Assembly: GCF_027247405.1 (NCBI RefSeq)
Contig: NZ_CP097463.1
Span: 1,984,001-2,048,000, forward strand
Source: Jatrophihabitans cynanchi
Lineage (GTDB): Bacteria > Actinomycetota > Actinomycetes > Mycobacteriales > Jatrophihabitantaceae
Direction of reading: 5' to 3'
DNA length: 64,000 bases
Position 1 is the stretch's first letter. Every line of letters starts with the position of its first letter. The notes beneath the pieces were generated by a model, which was given only the letters and a program-made list of their open reading frames with translations, did no database searches and had not been told where the DNA came from. Shown here in pieces: positions 7,990-17,755 of the stretch. The position numbers and the translations under genes were made by a program.

Positions 7990-9468
7990 TCAGAAGTCGG
8001 TCGCTACGTATACGGTCTCGAGATACTCGTCGATGCCTTCGTAACCGCCCTCGCGGCCGAGCCCGGACTGCTTGACGCCGCCAAACGGCGCTGCGGCGTC
8101 GGACAGCACGCCCCGGTTCAGGCCGACCATTCCCACCTCAAGCCGCTCGCAGGCCGCTAGCCCTCGACTGAGCGAACGTGAGTACACGTAGGCCGCCAAG
8201 CCCATCTCGGTGGCGTTGGCGAGGGCGATCGCGTCGTCATCGTCGTGCACGGCGATGACCGGTGCGACCGGACCGAAGATCTCCTCGATCGCGACGGCGC
8301 TGTCGCGCGGCACGTCGGTCAGCACCGTCGGCGGATAGAAGAAGCCGGCGCCGGCGGGAGTGCGGCCTCCCAACAGGGCCGAGGCACCGGCACTGATGGA
8401 GCGATCCACCTTGTCGGCGATGCCGGTGACGGCGCGGGCATTGATCATCGGGCCGATCTGCGTTTCTGCCGTCGTTGCGGGACCCATGCGCAGTCCGGCC
8501 ATCGCTGTGGCCAGCTTCGTAGCGAATTCGCCAGCGAGTGATTCGTGCACCAAGAAGCGATTCGCGGCGGTGCATGCCTGGCCGCCGTTGCGGATCTTCG
8601 CCAGCATCGCTCCCGCGACAGCCTGATCGACATCAGCGTCGGCAAGCACCAGGAACGGGTCGTTGCCGCCAAGTTCCATGGAACAGTTGACGATCCGGTC
8701 CGCCGCCTGTTTCAACAGAAGCGATCCGACGCTGGTCGAGCCGGTGAAGGAGAGCTTGCGGATCCGCGGGTCGGCGAGTGCTGTTGCAACAAGCGCGGCG
8801 GGACGGTCGGTGGTGACGACGTTCAGCACGCCTGCCGGCACGCCGGCCTCCTCGAGCAGGCCGGCCAGCGCCAGAGCCGTCAGTGGGGTGTCCTCGGCGG
8901 GCTTGAGGACGACCGCGCAACCTGCCGCGAGGGCGGGCGCGACCTTCCGGGTGATCATCGCGGCCGGGAAGTTCCACGGCGTCAACAGCAGTGCGACGCC
9001 GACCGGCTTGCGCCAGGTCAGGATCTTGTTGGTGCCCGCCGGGGCGGTCCGATACGTCCCGTCCGCACGCACAGCTTCCTCGGAGAACCAGCGAAGGAAC
9101 TCGGCCGCGTAAGTCGCTTCACCGCGCGCTTCCGTCAGAGGTTTGCCCATCTCGAGCGACATCAGGAATGCCAGTTCGTCCGCGCTGGCTGTCACGAGTT
9201 CGAATCCCCGTCGAAGGATCTCGGCGCGTTCGCGCGGCGCTGTGGCGGCCCAGACCGGCTGTGCGGCCGCGGCTGCACAGATCGCATGTTGGGCATCCGC
9301 CACGCCGGCCCGTGGCACATGCGCGATGACTGTCCCGATGGACGGGTCTAGGACGTCGAATGTGCCGTCGGCGCCGTCTACCCAGCCTCCGGCGATGTAC
9401 ATCTGTGCCGGCACTATCGAGCCGTTCCGCGCCGCGACATCGGCGAGCAGACTGCGCATGAGTGTCAC
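7990..9468 (-). CDS. gabD: NAD(P)-dependent succinate-semialdehyde dehydrogenase-like aldehyde dehydrogenase
   Basis: This 492-residue aldehyde dehydrogenase resembles GabD. It oxidises aldehydes, in the family typically succinate semialdehyde to succinate. The full catalytic set is visible: PWNF with N166, cofactor lysine K189 in LKPAED, the base E265 in MELGG and the nucleophile C299 in GGQACTAANR. It is the last gene of a minus-strand run (permease, ATPase, binding protein, MFS, this gene) and overlaps the MFS stop by GTGA. A start at ATG 9459 is an alternative, since AGAGGAG lies between the two options. In this context it could finish breakdown of a GABA-type compound. The exact substrate is inferred from similarity only. 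Confidence 0.85.
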   Translation of the reverse strand: MTLMRSLLADVAARNGSIVPAQMYIAGGWVDGADGTFDVLDPSIGTVIAHVPRAGVADAQHAICAAAAAQPVWAATAPRERAEILRRGFELVTASADELAFLMSLEMGKPLTEARGEATYAAEFLRWFSEEAVRADGTYRTAPAGTNKILTWRKPVGVALLLTPWNFPAAMITRKVAPALAAGCAVVLKPAEDTPLTALALAGLLEEAGVPAGVLNVVTTDRPAALVATALADPRIRKLSFTGSTSVGSLLLKQAADRIVNCSMELGGNDPFLVLADADVDQAVAGAMLAKIRNGGQACTAANRFLVHESLAGEFATKLATAMAGLRMGPATTAETQIGPMINARAVTGIADKVDRSISAGASALLGGRTPAGAGFFYPPTVLTDVPRDSAVAIEEIFGPVAPVIAVHDDDDAIALANATEMGLAAYVYSRSLSRGLAACERLEVGMVGLNRGVLSDAAAPFGGVKQSGLGREGGYEGIDEYLETVYVATDF

Positions 9469-10739
9469 TTCTCCTCTGTAATGCGTTGCGTTGGGCCGAT
9501 CGATGCACGGTCCGTTGCGGCGGCCAGTGTCGACTCGGCAGCTGAGATCTCGTCGAACGGCGACGACACCTCGATGGTTGTGTTCCTACCAATGAGCAGC
9601 CCCACGACGACGAGCACGAGGGCGATGACTGCGAAGAGACCGACGCTGACGAGTGGTACTTCGCTGGGTTCGATGTACGACTGCAGGACACCGTTGACGG
9701 CAACGCCGAGGCCGCCCCCGACCTGTACTGCACCGATGAAGATCGCGAAGATCCGGCCCCGGCCGTGATCACCTAGCTGCGCTTCGATTTCTGCGGCTGC
9801 CAGGCCGGACAGCGGGACGAGCATCAGTGAGGCGAACAGCAGTGTGGAGCCGAAGGTCAGCACCGATGTGGCGAGTGTGCTGGGGATGATGAGTACGGCG
9901 AAGAGCGCGAACAGGCCAGCGCCGAGTAGAGCCGGACGCCTGGTGCTGATCGGAACGAAGCTGACGATGAGTCCGCCAATCACGCTGCCGACCGACAGCA
10001 ACGCGAGGAATACCCCGGCAGCATCGGCGGAGTGACCGAGCTCTGCCATTCGCGAGGGCACATTGCCCTCGACGAGGCCGAAGCCGAAACTCTGGAAACC
10101 TCCGACCGCGCAGATGAACACGATCGGTACGGTGAGTCGGCCGGCACGTCGGTCCGACCGCTTGCCAGGCGCTAGCGGTGCTACCTGGCGGAGCATGACT
10201 GCAGCACAGATGAACACGGCGGTCATGACGGTAAGCGCAACGACCACCCCGGCGAGTGCTGCGATGAGCGTCACGGCAAGCGGTCCCAGGCCATAACCGA
10301 TCTCGGTGCTTAGTGACTCGACGAAGTGGGCGCGACGTAGCAACGCCGGCGGCACCGAGTTGAGCAGCAATGCCCGGAAGCCGCCCCATATGCCGCCGAT
10401 CGACAGCCCGAGGAGGATCGCCAGGGTGAGCAGCACCAGGAATGGCGCCTTCGCAGCCACTGCGACCGTGAACAGGCCCATGAACAGAGCGGCTGCGTAA
10501 CAGCTCAGTTGCAGGCCGCCGCGCATCTCACGCCGGTCGAGCCATGCACCGCGCAGCGGGCCGGCGGCGCCGGCCGTAAATGCAGCGATGCCGGCGAGTT
10601 CGGCTCCTCGCGCGATCGAGTGCACTGCGTAGAGGCCAGCGAGTTGAAATGCCAGTAGGGACATCGAGGTCGGTAGGCGAGCGAGGAATGATGCCGCCGC
10701 CCACACGCGCCACGCGCGGTGCCCTAATAGGCGACGCAA
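9465..10739 (-). CDS. Major facilitator superfamily transporter
   Basis: This integral membrane protein of about 424 residues has some twelve hydrophobic segments, an MFS-type loop (LRGAWLDRREMR) after helix 2, and a shared motif RRAHFVESLSTEIGYGLGP. The open frame extends to 10853, but TTG 10739 is preferred because AAGGGAG lies about five bases upstream of it and the longer N-terminus is not MFS-like. The protein is a clear paralogue of the MFS gene at 17756-19120 (shared motifs HFVESL-TE, YGLGP, E-NVP-RM). Both are next to aldehyde dehydrogenase genes. Substrate and direction of transport are unknown. Confidence 0.8.
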   Translation of the reverse strand: MRRLLGHRAWRVWAAASFLARLPTSMSLLAFQLAGLYAVHSIARGAELAGIAAFTAGAAGPLRGAWLDRREMRGGLQLSCYAAALFMGLFTVAVAAKAPFLVLLTLAILLGLSIGGIWGGFRALLLNSVPPALLRRAHFVESLSTEIGYGLGPLAVTLIAALAGVVVALTVMTAVFICAAVMLRQVAPLAPGKRSDRRAGRLTVPIVFICAVGGFQSFGFGLVEGNVPSRMAELGHSADAAGVFLALLSVGSVIGGLIVSFVPISTRRPALLGAGLFALFAVLIIPSTLATSVLTFGSTLLFASLMLVPLSGLAAAEIEAQLGDHGRGRIFAIFIGAVQVGGGLGVAVNGVLQSYIEPSEVPLVSVGLFAVIALVLVVVGLLIGRNTTIEVSSPFDEISAAESTLAAATDRASIGPTQRITEEK

Positions 10740-10914
10740 GACCACTCCCTTGTGCTCGAGATATGTCCGCCGCGTGCAAGGCGGTAGGAACGCGGACGCG
10801 GTAGCCGCGTGCCGCCGGGGGTTTCTGGGTTGAGTACGGCCGCCGAAGCGCACGGCGAACCAGCAGAGCGGGCGGCGCTGTGGGGACGCGCCGCCCGCTC
10901 GCTTTCAGAGGTTC

Positions 10915-11850
10915 CTAGCTCAACGCGCCGTTGAGCAGCGCTTCGTCCAGGCCGGCGCCGGCCAGGTCGTACTTCGTGAGAATCTTCGCGTAGGTGCCGT
11001 CGTCCATGATCGCCTGCATTGCCGCTTGGACGGCCAAGGCGAACTGGTGGTTCGACTTGTTCACGGCTATGCCGTAGTAGGCGGGCTCGAACGCCGGGAT
11101 GTCGAGCACGACGTACTTGCCCTTCGCCTGCGCCACCGCGTCCGCGGACAACTCGACCCCGTTGAGCACGGCCACCGCTCGACCTTGGTCCAGCTGCAAC
11201 AGCTGCTCTGGGATGGAGCCACCGGCCGAGAGATTCTTCATCGCCGGCTTGCCTTGAGCCTCGCACTCGCGCTTGGACAGTTCGGCGAGCTGCGCGGTGT
11301 AGCTCGCACCCACGCCGGTGTTGACCGTCTTGCCGCAGAGGTCGGCGTACGTGGCGTACTTGGACTTGTCGCCCGTCTTGCCGATGAACGCGTTACCTGT
11401 CTTGAAGTAGTCGATGTAGTCCAGCTTGGCCTGGCGTTCCTTCAGATCCTTCATGCCGGACATCACAAAGTCTGCGCGATTGGTGGTGATCGCCGGGATC
11501 AGGGCGCTGAAGTCGTTGACGGTGGTGACCTCAGCTTTCAGGCCGAGCTTGGCCAGCATGGCATAGCCGAGATCGACGTCGATGCCGGCAAGCTCACCGC
11601 CCTGCTTGAACTCCATCGGAGCGGCGGGAATCTGCATCAGCCACTGCACGGTGCCCTTCTTGCGCATGCCCTCGGGCACCATCGCGGCCACCTTGGCGTC
11701 CGCCGTGGTCGACACCGACGGGCCGCCCTTGGTGTCGCCGGACTTCTTGTCCCCGCTGCTGCTTCCGCATCCGGCGAGCAAGCCCACGGCGAGGACGCCG
11801 GTGAGCAGTGTTGTCGTAGCGGTTCGCAACCGGTTTACAGGATTCGACAT
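10915..11850 (-). CDS. Amino-acid-type ABC transporter substrate-binding lipoprotein (family 3)
   Basis: This 311-residue secreted binding protein has a lipoprotein signal peptide (basic start, hydrophobic core, lipobox LLAGC about residue 26) and then a Ser/Lys/Gly-rich linker. The body has family-3 features: AGIDVDLGYAMLAKLGLKAE, FSALIPAITTNRADFVMSGM and YYGIAVNKSNHQFALAVQAAM. Its role would be capture of an amino acid or related amine outside the membrane and delivery to the permease encoded upstream. ATG 11850 is chosen over upstream in-frame starts because the signal peptide begins there; AAGGAG is 11 bases upstream. It lies 82 bases after the ATPase gene, in the same operon. Confidence 0.88.
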   Translation of the reverse strand: MSNPVNRLRTATTTLLTGVLAVGLLAGCGSSSGDKKSGDTKGGPSVSTTADAKVAAMVPEGMRKKGTVQWLMQIPAAPMEFKQGGELAGIDVDLGYAMLAKLGLKAEVTTVNDFSALIPAITTNRADFVMSGMKDLKERQAKLDYIDYFKTGNAFIGKTGDKSKYATYADLCGKTVNTGVGASYTAQLAELSKRECEAQGKPAMKNLSAGGSIPEQLLQLDQGRAVAVLNGVELSADAVAQAKGKYVVLDIPAFEPAYYGIAVNKSNHQFALAVQAAMQAIMDDGTYAKILTKYDLAGAGLDEALLNGALS

Positions 11851-11932
11851 GACGGGGCGCACTCCTTGAGGTTCGGCGTAACGGGACGGACGGGACTGGG
11901 TGACTAGCGATGGGAGCGATTGTGCGGGACTG

Positions 11933-12712
11933 CTACTTCTGCACCCGCGAGAGGAACTTGCACGTACGTTCGTGCTGCGGATTGACGAGGACGTCCGCCG
12001 GCCGGCCGCGCTCGACGATCTGGCCGTCGTCCATGAAGATTGCTTGATTGGCGACCTCACGAGCGAACTGCATCTCGTGGGTGACCACGAGCATCGTGAT
12101 CCCGCCGGCCGCCACGTCCTTCATCACGGCGAGGACGTCACCGACCAGTTCCGGGTCCAATGCTGAAGTCGGCTCGTCGAACAGCAGTACCTTGGGCTCC
12201 ATACTCAGCGCACGCGCAATGGCCACCCGTTGTTGTTGACCACCGGACAGCTCGCGCGGAAACGCCTTCCCGCGGTTGGCCAGGCCGACCTTCGCCAGTG
12301 CATCCTCGGCCATCCGGTGCGCCGCGCCCTTGGCGATGCCGCGTGCCTTGACGAGGCCCAGTGCCACATTCTCGGCGGCGGTCATGTGGTTGAAGAGATT
12401 GAAGCGCTGGAACACCATACCGACCTCGCGTCGCTGACGGTCGATGTCCTTGGCCTTGCGCTCTATCAGGCGGCCGTTGCGGTGCCGCTCGTAAGCGATG
12501 AGTTCGCCGTCGACGTAGATTCCACCGCTGTCCGGGGTCTCCAGATGATTGATGCAACGCAACAGGGTGCTCTTGCCGGAGCCGGACGGCCCTACGATGC
12601 ACACGACGTCGCCTGGCTGGCATTCGAAACTGACACCACGCAGAACCTGCACGTCGTCGAAGGACTTCTTGAGATTCTGCACCGACACCATCGGTTGTTG
12701 CGCCACAGTCAT
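11933..12712 (-). CDS. Amino-acid ABC transporter ATP-binding protein (GlnQ/HisP type)
   Basis: This 259-residue ABC ATPase has Walker [10 protein letters not shown], the Q-loop VFQRFNLF, signature LSGGQQQR, Walker [13 protein letters not shown] and the switch histidine in VVTHEM. The sequence from Q-loop to signature is typical of polar amino acid importers. It starts at ATG 12712 with GAGGAG eight bases upstream and overlaps the permease stop by ATGA. It powers the importer formed with the neighbouring permease and binding protein. Confidence 0.93.
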   Translation of the reverse strand: MTVAQQPMVSVQNLKKSFDDVQVLRGVSFECQPGDVVCIVGPSGSGKSTLLRCINHLETPDSGGIYVDGELIAYERHRNGRLIERKAKDIDRQRREVGMVFQRFNLFNHMTAAENVALGLVKARGIAKGAAHRMAEDALAKVGLANRGKAFPRELSGGQQQRVAIARALSMEPKVLLFDEPTSALDPELVGDVLAVMKDVAAGGITMLVVTHEMQFAREVANQAIFMDDGQIVERGRPADVLVNPQHERTCKFLSRVQK

Positions 12713-13767
12713 GACGACGACTCCTCTTCGTTCGAGTCCGGCGTTGCCTCGGTCGGACGCGGGACACGCGGCACAGACGTCGCCACCACATTCTCGGGAT
12801 CTGATCTGGTCGGCTCGCTGCGTCGCACCCTGCGAATGACCGAGATGATCATTCGGTCGGCCATGCTGCGCCGGCGAACGCGCGACTTGCTGAACTTCTG
12901 CTCCACGTAGTACTGGCCCACGCTCGTGACCGAAGTGGCGACGAGGTACCAGCAGGCCGCAACGACCAGCAGTTCCATCACGCGACCGTTGACGTAGTAG
13001 ATCTGCTGGGAGGTGCTGAGGAGTTCTCCGTAGGAGATGATCGCGGCCAGCGCGGACGTCTTCAGCATTCCGATCGCCTCGTTGCCGATCGGCGGAATGA
13101 TCGCGGTCATCGCCTGTGGCAGCACTATGCGCGTCATAGTGGTCCACTTCGAGAGTCCGATGGCCGCGGCCGCCTCGGCCTGGCCGGGGTCTACGGAGAG
13201 CAGGCCCCCGCGGATCGTCTCGGTGAGGTAGGCGCCCTCATTGATACCGAGACCGAGCAGTGCTGCGACGAACGGCGTCATCACCTCGATCGTCTCGATG
13301 TGGAACAGGCCCGGAAGCGATAGCGACGGAAAGACCAGCGCAATGTTGAACCACATCAGCAACTGCAGCAGAACCGGGGTACCACGGAAGAGCCAGACGT
13401 AGCCCCATGCAACCGTTGACGTCACCGGGTTGGACGAAAGGCGCATCATCGCGAAGACGGTCCCGATCGCGATGCCCATCAGCATGGCGAGCACCGAGAT
13501 CAGGACGGTGTTGAGGAAGGCTGAACGCAATTCGCTGGAGAACAGATAATCACCGACGACGTGCCAGTCGATCTGACCTTGCGAGAACGAATAGACGATG
13601 AAGGCCACGACCGCGAGCGCGAGCGTGCCGGTCAGGTAGCGCGTCGGATGTGGTCGCGGGTGTAGCGGTGCATCGTCGGCTGCGAAGGCTGGACGGGGCT
13701 GCGTCCCGGTGCGTGTGACAGCGGTGCTGGTCATTGCTGAACACGGCCTCTCTGTTTGGTGGGTCAT
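12709..13767 (-). CDS. Amino-acid ABC transporter permease
   Basis: This 352-residue membrane protein has the His/Glu/Gln/Arg-opine permease layout: a hydrophobic N-terminal segment, [21 protein letters not shown], the segment [18 protein letters not shown] and the ATPase-coupling EAA loop [24 protein letters not shown] long charged C-terminal tail (about 60 residues, rich in R, S, E and P) is unusual for the family and of unknown role. The start at ATG 13767 is used; an internal ATG 11 codons downstream (MTSTAV) is possible. It is the first gene of the permease-ATPase-binding protein-MFS-aldehyde dehydrogenase run. Confidence 0.9.
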   Translation of the reverse strand: MTHQTERPCSAMTSTAVTRTGTQPRPAFAADDAPLHPRPHPTRYLTGTLALAVVAFIVYSFSQGQIDWHVVGDYLFSSELRSAFLNTVLISVLAMLMGIAIGTVFAMMRLSSNPVTSTVAWGYVWLFRGTPVLLQLLMWFNIALVFPSLSLPGLFHIETIEVMTPFVAALLGLGINEGAYLTETIRGGLLSVDPGQAEAAAAIGLSKWTTMTRIVLPQAMTAIIPPIGNEAIGMLKTSALAAIISYGELLSTSQQIYYVNGRVMELLVVAACWYLVATSVTSVGQYYVEQKFSKSRVRRRSMADRMIISVIRRVRRSEPTRSDPENVVATSVPRVPRPTEATPDSNEEESSS

Positions 13768-14059
13768 TCGTGTGCCGGCTTCGGCTGCCGACGCCTGGCC
13801 CCGCAGTCCTGGAGAACAGCGCGGCAGGTCGGGGTGTCTCGAGGCAAGCGCACCCCTAAGGTCAGCCGGCTAGTTCGACCGTCCGACCTGGCCAATGTGG
13901 TGTTGTCACAACTCGCGTCTTAGGAAAGCGATGTTTTCCTGATATGGATTGTCTGCTCGGGAAGTTAGCAGGATCACCCTAGCTAGGCAAGCGTTCTTCG
14001 TGCATCGATATGCGACGGTTCTCGGCCCGTCGTCTTTCCTGAAGCCATGCGTGCTCCGG

Positions 14060-14563
14060 TCACGCGGCTTCCTCGCCCGTCGGGCGCCAGCTGAGCGAGA
14101 GCATCACCGCAGTTCCGGTCACTGCGGCGCCGACAGCTATGAGAACGCCCCACCCACCCTCTGGCAGGCTCGGAACCACGTGATCGAGAGCGAGCCGGCC
14201 GGGACCGATCGCCGACAACGCGGCGGCGGCGACGGACACGAAGAGCACATATTCGTATCCGTCGCGGAACACGAAGAATCCGTTCGGCCGATGTGCCACA
14301 ACGCCGGCCACGGCCATGACTCCGATGACGGCGGCACAGCTCAGCGGTGTGAGCAGCCCCGCCAGAAGGGCAAGGCCGACGCCGCATTCGAGCAGACCGC
14401 TTGTCCATGCGTGCACCTTGGGCGGCCGCAGTCCGATCGAGGCGAACCAGCGTGCTGTTCCTGCAACGCCGCCCGCGCCGAAGAGGTGGTTGTATCCGTG
14501 CGCCAGCATCGTCGCGCCCAGGACCGCACGCAGGAGCAGCGCAGCGATTTCGGTATCGGTCAT
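14060..14563 (-). CDS. DoxX family membrane protein
   Basis: This 167-residue protein has four hydrophobic segments and the DoxX family pattern (LLLRAVLGATMLAHGYNHLF near the start, ARWFASIGLRPPKVHAW, LLECGVGLALLAGLLTPL). DoxX-like proteins are small membrane proteins linked to redox functions, but biochemical roles are mostly undefined. ATG 14563 is chosen over GTG 14593 because GGAGG lies five to six bases before it. It follows the ThDP enzyme by 33 bases on the same strand and is probably co-transcribed. Confidence 0.82.
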   Translation of the reverse strand: MTDTEIAALLLRAVLGATMLAHGYNHLFGAGGVAGTARWFASIGLRPPKVHAWTSGLLECGVGLALLAGLLTPLSCAAVIGVMAVAGVVAHRPNGFFVFRDGYEYVLFVSVAAAALSAIGPGRLALDHVVPSLPEGGWGVLIAVGAAVTGTAVMLSLSWRPTGEEAA

Positions 14564-14596
14564 CCCCACCTCCGGATGGTCCTTCGGCACCACATG

Positions 14597-16207
14597 TCAG
14601 ACAGCGATCTCGATGAGCGTGGGCCGGTCCTGTTGCAGCGCTTCCAGGACGAGTTGCGGGATATCCGCCGCCGCGTCGGCGTGCGTGCCGTAGCCGCCGC
14701 ACGCGACGCAGAGGGCGGCGAAGTCGGGCATGTGCAGGTCTGTGCCGAGCGGATCGATTCCACGCTCGAGCATCTGTTCGCGGATCTCGGCGTACCCACC
14801 GTTGTTCATGACGACGATCGGTATCGGTAGGCCGAGTTCGACCGCCGTGACGAGCTCCTGGATCGAGAACATCAAGCCACCGTCACCCTGGAGCACGATG
14901 ACCGGACGCTGCGGGTTGCCGACCTTCGCACCGATGGCGGCGGGCAGGCCGTAGCCGAGCGTCGCGAAGCCAGCCGGATAGAGGAACTGACCCGGTCGAG
15001 CCATCGGCCAGCGATACATCGTGCCCTTGTACGAAACCTGCGAGCTGTCTCCGGCAACGATGGTGTCGGGCGGCAATGCAGCGGACAGCAGTTCGTTGAT
15101 CTCGCCCCACGCTGCCCCGCCCTGACTGATGGACCTGTCGAGATCCGGACGGGCGGCGCGGACGCGCGCCGCGGCGACGCGAGGTCGCTCGTCGGTCAGC
15201 GCCGCCGATGCGCGCCTCATGAACTGCGCGGCGTCCATCCTTATCGCGATCTGCGGGCTCCATCGTGCTGTCAGCTGATCTGGGTCGACGTCCACTCGCA
15301 CAAGGGTTCCGCTGGGCTTCCAGTCGTTGGATCCGAGCTCGGACTCAGCGAGTTCGCTCCCGATCACCACCAGTGCGTCCGCGTCGGACATCACGCGGTG
15401 GGCTACCGGCTGATCGATGACGGCGCCGAGCGTCGTCGGATCGGTTTCGGCTATCACTCCCTTGCCGGACGCCGTCGTGATCACGAGCGCATCGATCGCC
15501 TCGACGAACCGCCGGGCCTCCGGTGCCGCCGTACGGGCTCCTCCGCCGAACACGACGACCGGAGTGACTGCTCGGCGCAAGAGGGCGATTGCCTCGGCGA
15601 CCTGTTCGGCTTGTTCGTCGGACTCGGCGACTGCGCGCTCCTGGGCTGCCCGCTGTGCCGGCTCGATCCAGGGCAAGCGCGACAGGAGGTCGTACGGGAT
15701 CTCCAGGTAGGCGGGCCGGGGGCGGCTTGAACGCCACTCGGCAAAGACCGAGTGCACGAATTCCGCGCCCTCTTGTCCGCTGGCGACCCGCGCGCTGCGA
15801 CCGACGATGGCCGAGAGCGCAGCGAACTGGTCGCGCAACTCGTGCAACTGCCCGAAGCCCTGCCCGACACTGTCGGTGCGCATGCCCGGCGCGATGACGA
15901 GGATGGGGATCGAGTCGGCGTAGGCAGTCCCCAGCGCGGTACCGGCATTGGTGACGCCGGGACCGCTCGTCGTGATCAGTACCCCTGGTCGGCCGGTTGA
16001 GCGAGCGTAGCCGTCGGCGGCATAGCCACCCCCTTGTTCGTGACGGGGCGCGATGTGCCGGATCCCGGATCGCCCGAGCGCGGCGTAGAGGCCGAGGTTG
16101 TGCGTGCCGGGGATGCCGAATACGACATCGACACCCTCGGCCTCGAGCGCGTCGATGACGAGGTCCGAGTCGGACAGGAGTCCTGATGAGGCGGCAGAGT
16201 GGGTCAC
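14597..16207 (-). CDS. Thiamine-diphosphate-dependent decarboxylase/acetolactate synthase-like enzyme (AruI-like)
   Basis: This 536-residue enzyme has the three ThDP-enzyme domains. The N-terminal PYR domain has the cofactor-activating Glu in PRHEQGGGYAADGYAR, the middle domain has VVVFGGGARTA, and the C-terminal PP domain has the metal/ThDP motif GDGGLMFSIQELVTAVELGLP ending in NN. Among relatives it reads most like the acetolactate-synthase-like proteins that include 5-guanidino-2-oxopentanoate decarboxylase (AruI). The aldehyde dehydrogenase 17 bases upstream would oxidise an aldehyde product. Start GTG 16207 has AGAGGA six bases upstream. The catalytic class is secure; the substrate is inferred. 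Confidence 0.82.
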   Translation of the reverse strand: MTHSAASSGLLSDSDLVIDALEAEGVDVVFGIPGTHNLGLYAALGRSGIRHIAPRHEQGGGYAADGYARSTGRPGVLITTSGPGVTNAGTALGTAYADSIPILVIAPGMRTDSVGQGFGQLHELRDQFAALSAIVGRSARVASGQEGAEFVHSVFAEWRSSRPRPAYLEIPYDLLSRLPWIEPAQRAAQERAVAESDEQAEQVAEAIALLRRAVTPVVVFGGGARTAAPEARRFVEAIDALVITTASGKGVIAETDPTTLGAVIDQPVAHRVMSDADALVVIGSELAESELGSNDWKPSGTLVRVDVDPDQLTARWSPQIAIRMDAAQFMRRASAALTDERPRVAAARVRAARPDLDRSISQGGAAWGEINELLSAALPPDTIVAGDSSQVSYKGTMYRWPMARPGQFLYPAGFATLGYGLPAAIGAKVGNPQRPVIVLQGDGGLMFSIQELVTAVELGLPIPIVVMNNGGYAEIREQMLERGIDPLGTDLHMPDFAALCVACGGYGTHADAAADIPQLVLEALQQDRPTLIEIAV

Positions 16208-16224
16208 GGTCGTCCTCTCGTTGA

Positions 16225-17700
16225 TCAGTCGGCCAGCGGCTGGTCGGGTTCCTGGATGGCTTTGAGTTCGACGAACTCATCTACCGCGGCCGACCCGAGT
16301 TCGCGGCCGATGCCGGACTTCCCAAAGCCTCCGAACGGTGCGTCGTGGGGTGGCGATGCGCCGTTGATCGCCACCTGACCGGCACGCAACCGCCGCGCGA
16401 GGGCACGGGCGTGCGTGAGGTCGCCGGACCAAACGGCCGCTGCGAGTCCGTACGACGTGCCATTGGCGATCCGCACCGCGTCGGCGTCGCCGTCGTATCC
16501 GAGCACGGTCAACACCGGCCCGAAGACCTCATCCTGGGCGATCTCGCTGTCTGCCGCCGCACCGCTCACGATCGCGGGGCGTACGTAATGCCCGCGCTCC
16601 GGCAGACGCGTGCCGGCCCGGTGCACCGTTGCGTACTCCGCTGCACGGTCAAGAAGCCGCTCGACCCGTTCACGCTGTAGGCCGCTGACCAGCGGCCCGA
16701 TGTCGGTGGCGGGATCGGTCGGGTCGCCGACCTGTTGGAGATCTGCCTGGTCACGCGCTATGTCCACCGCCTCCGCCAATCGGCCGGCCGGAACCAAAAG
16801 CCGCGTCAACGCGCTGCACGTCTGTCCGGAGTTGTAGAAGCTCGAGTCCACGCTGGCGCGAACCGCCCGTTCGAAGTCGGCATCCGCCGTCACGATGCTG
16901 GCGGACTTGCCGCCGAGTTCGAGGCACACGCGCTTGATGGCACCACCGGCCTGAGCTCCGATCGTTCGGCCGACCTGGGTCGAGCCGGTGAAGGAGACGA
17001 CTTCGACGTCGGGGTGCTCCACCAGCGCCGCACCGACCTCAGGGCCCGCGCCCGGTAACACGTTCACCACGCCGTCGAGCAATTCCGTGGCGACGACCGC
17101 GTCCGCGAACAGGTAGGCATTGAGCGGGGTCTGCTCCGGAGGTTTGATCACGACCGTACAGCCGGCCACCAGCGCGGGCGCGACCTTCGCGACGATCTGG
17201 TACAGCGGAAAGTTCCACGGGGTGATGCAGCCGACCACCCCGGCCGCCTCGCGTAGCACCCGTCCGCCGAGCGGCGTGCGGGACTCGTCGTCGTATTCGC
17301 GCGCGATCGCCACGTACGACTCGAGCACGCGCAATGCGAGACCTACGTGATCCTCGCGCACCAGCCGCACCGGCGCACCCAGTTCAGCGACCGTGGTCGC
17401 GACGAGAAGCTCGCGGCGCTCCTCGAGCTGAGCGAGCAGATGCTCCAGCACATCCGCGCGGTACCGCGCATCAGTCATGGACCAGGTCCGGAACGCGCCG
17501 CTGGCGGCTTGCACCGCGCGATCGACATCGGCCCTGTCGGCAATTGCAGTCGTGCCGATGGCTCGCTCGGTCGCTGGGTTCTCGACGCGGTCTGTTCGCC
17601 CTCCTTCGGGGGGACGCCACCCGCCCCCGATGAGGATCTCGCTGCGCTGCCACTCGGCGCGAAGCGGCGCGACCGGCTCGACCGTGTCCAGGTGGGTCAT
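16225..17700 (-). CDS. Aldehyde dehydrogenase family protein
   Basis: This 491-residue NAD(P)-dependent aldehyde dehydrogenase has PWNFPLYQIVAKVAP, cofactor lysine in IKPPEQTP, base Glu in LELGGKS and nucleophilic Cys in NSGQTCSALTR. It belongs to a different branch from the GabD-like gene at 7990. ATG 17700 is chosen because GGAGGAG lies four bases upstream; the longer open frame to 17889 gives a non-family N-terminus. It is followed after 17 bases by the ThDP decarboxylase gene, suggesting that the pair converts a 2-oxo acid to an aldehyde and then to the carboxylic acid. That coupling is inferred. Confidence 0.88.
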   Translation of the reverse strand: MTHLDTVEPVAPLRAEWQRSEILIGGGWRPPEGGRTDRVENPATERAIGTTAIADRADVDRAVQAASGAFRTWSMTDARYRADVLEHLLAQLEERRELLVATTVAELGAPVRLVREDHVGLALRVLESYVAIAREYDDESRTPLGGRVLREAAGVVGCITPWNFPLYQIVAKVAPALVAGCTVVIKPPEQTPLNAYLFADAVVATELLDGVVNVLPGAGPEVGAALVEHPDVEVVSFTGSTQVGRTIGAQAGGAIKRVCLELGGKSASIVTADADFERAVRASVDSSFYNSGQTCSALTRLLVPAGRLAEAVDIARDQADLQQVGDPTDPATDIGPLVSGLQRERVERLLDRAAEYATVHRAGTRLPERGHYVRPAIVSGAAADSEIAQDEVFGPVLTVLGYDGDADAVRIANGTSYGLAAAVWSGDLTHARALARRLRAGQVAINGASPPHDAPFGGFGKSGIGRELGSAAVDEFVELKAIQEPDQPLAD

Positions 17701-17755
17701 CGGGCTCCTCCATCGGTGCAGATCCGCACGCGGGTGCGGGCAACTTGGCGGCCGG

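Noticed and set aside
13768-14059. Gene or RNA in the 292-base gap before the amino-acid transporter operon
   Set aside because: No open frame with family features and no convincing hairpin. It is probably just the promoter region of the transporter operon.
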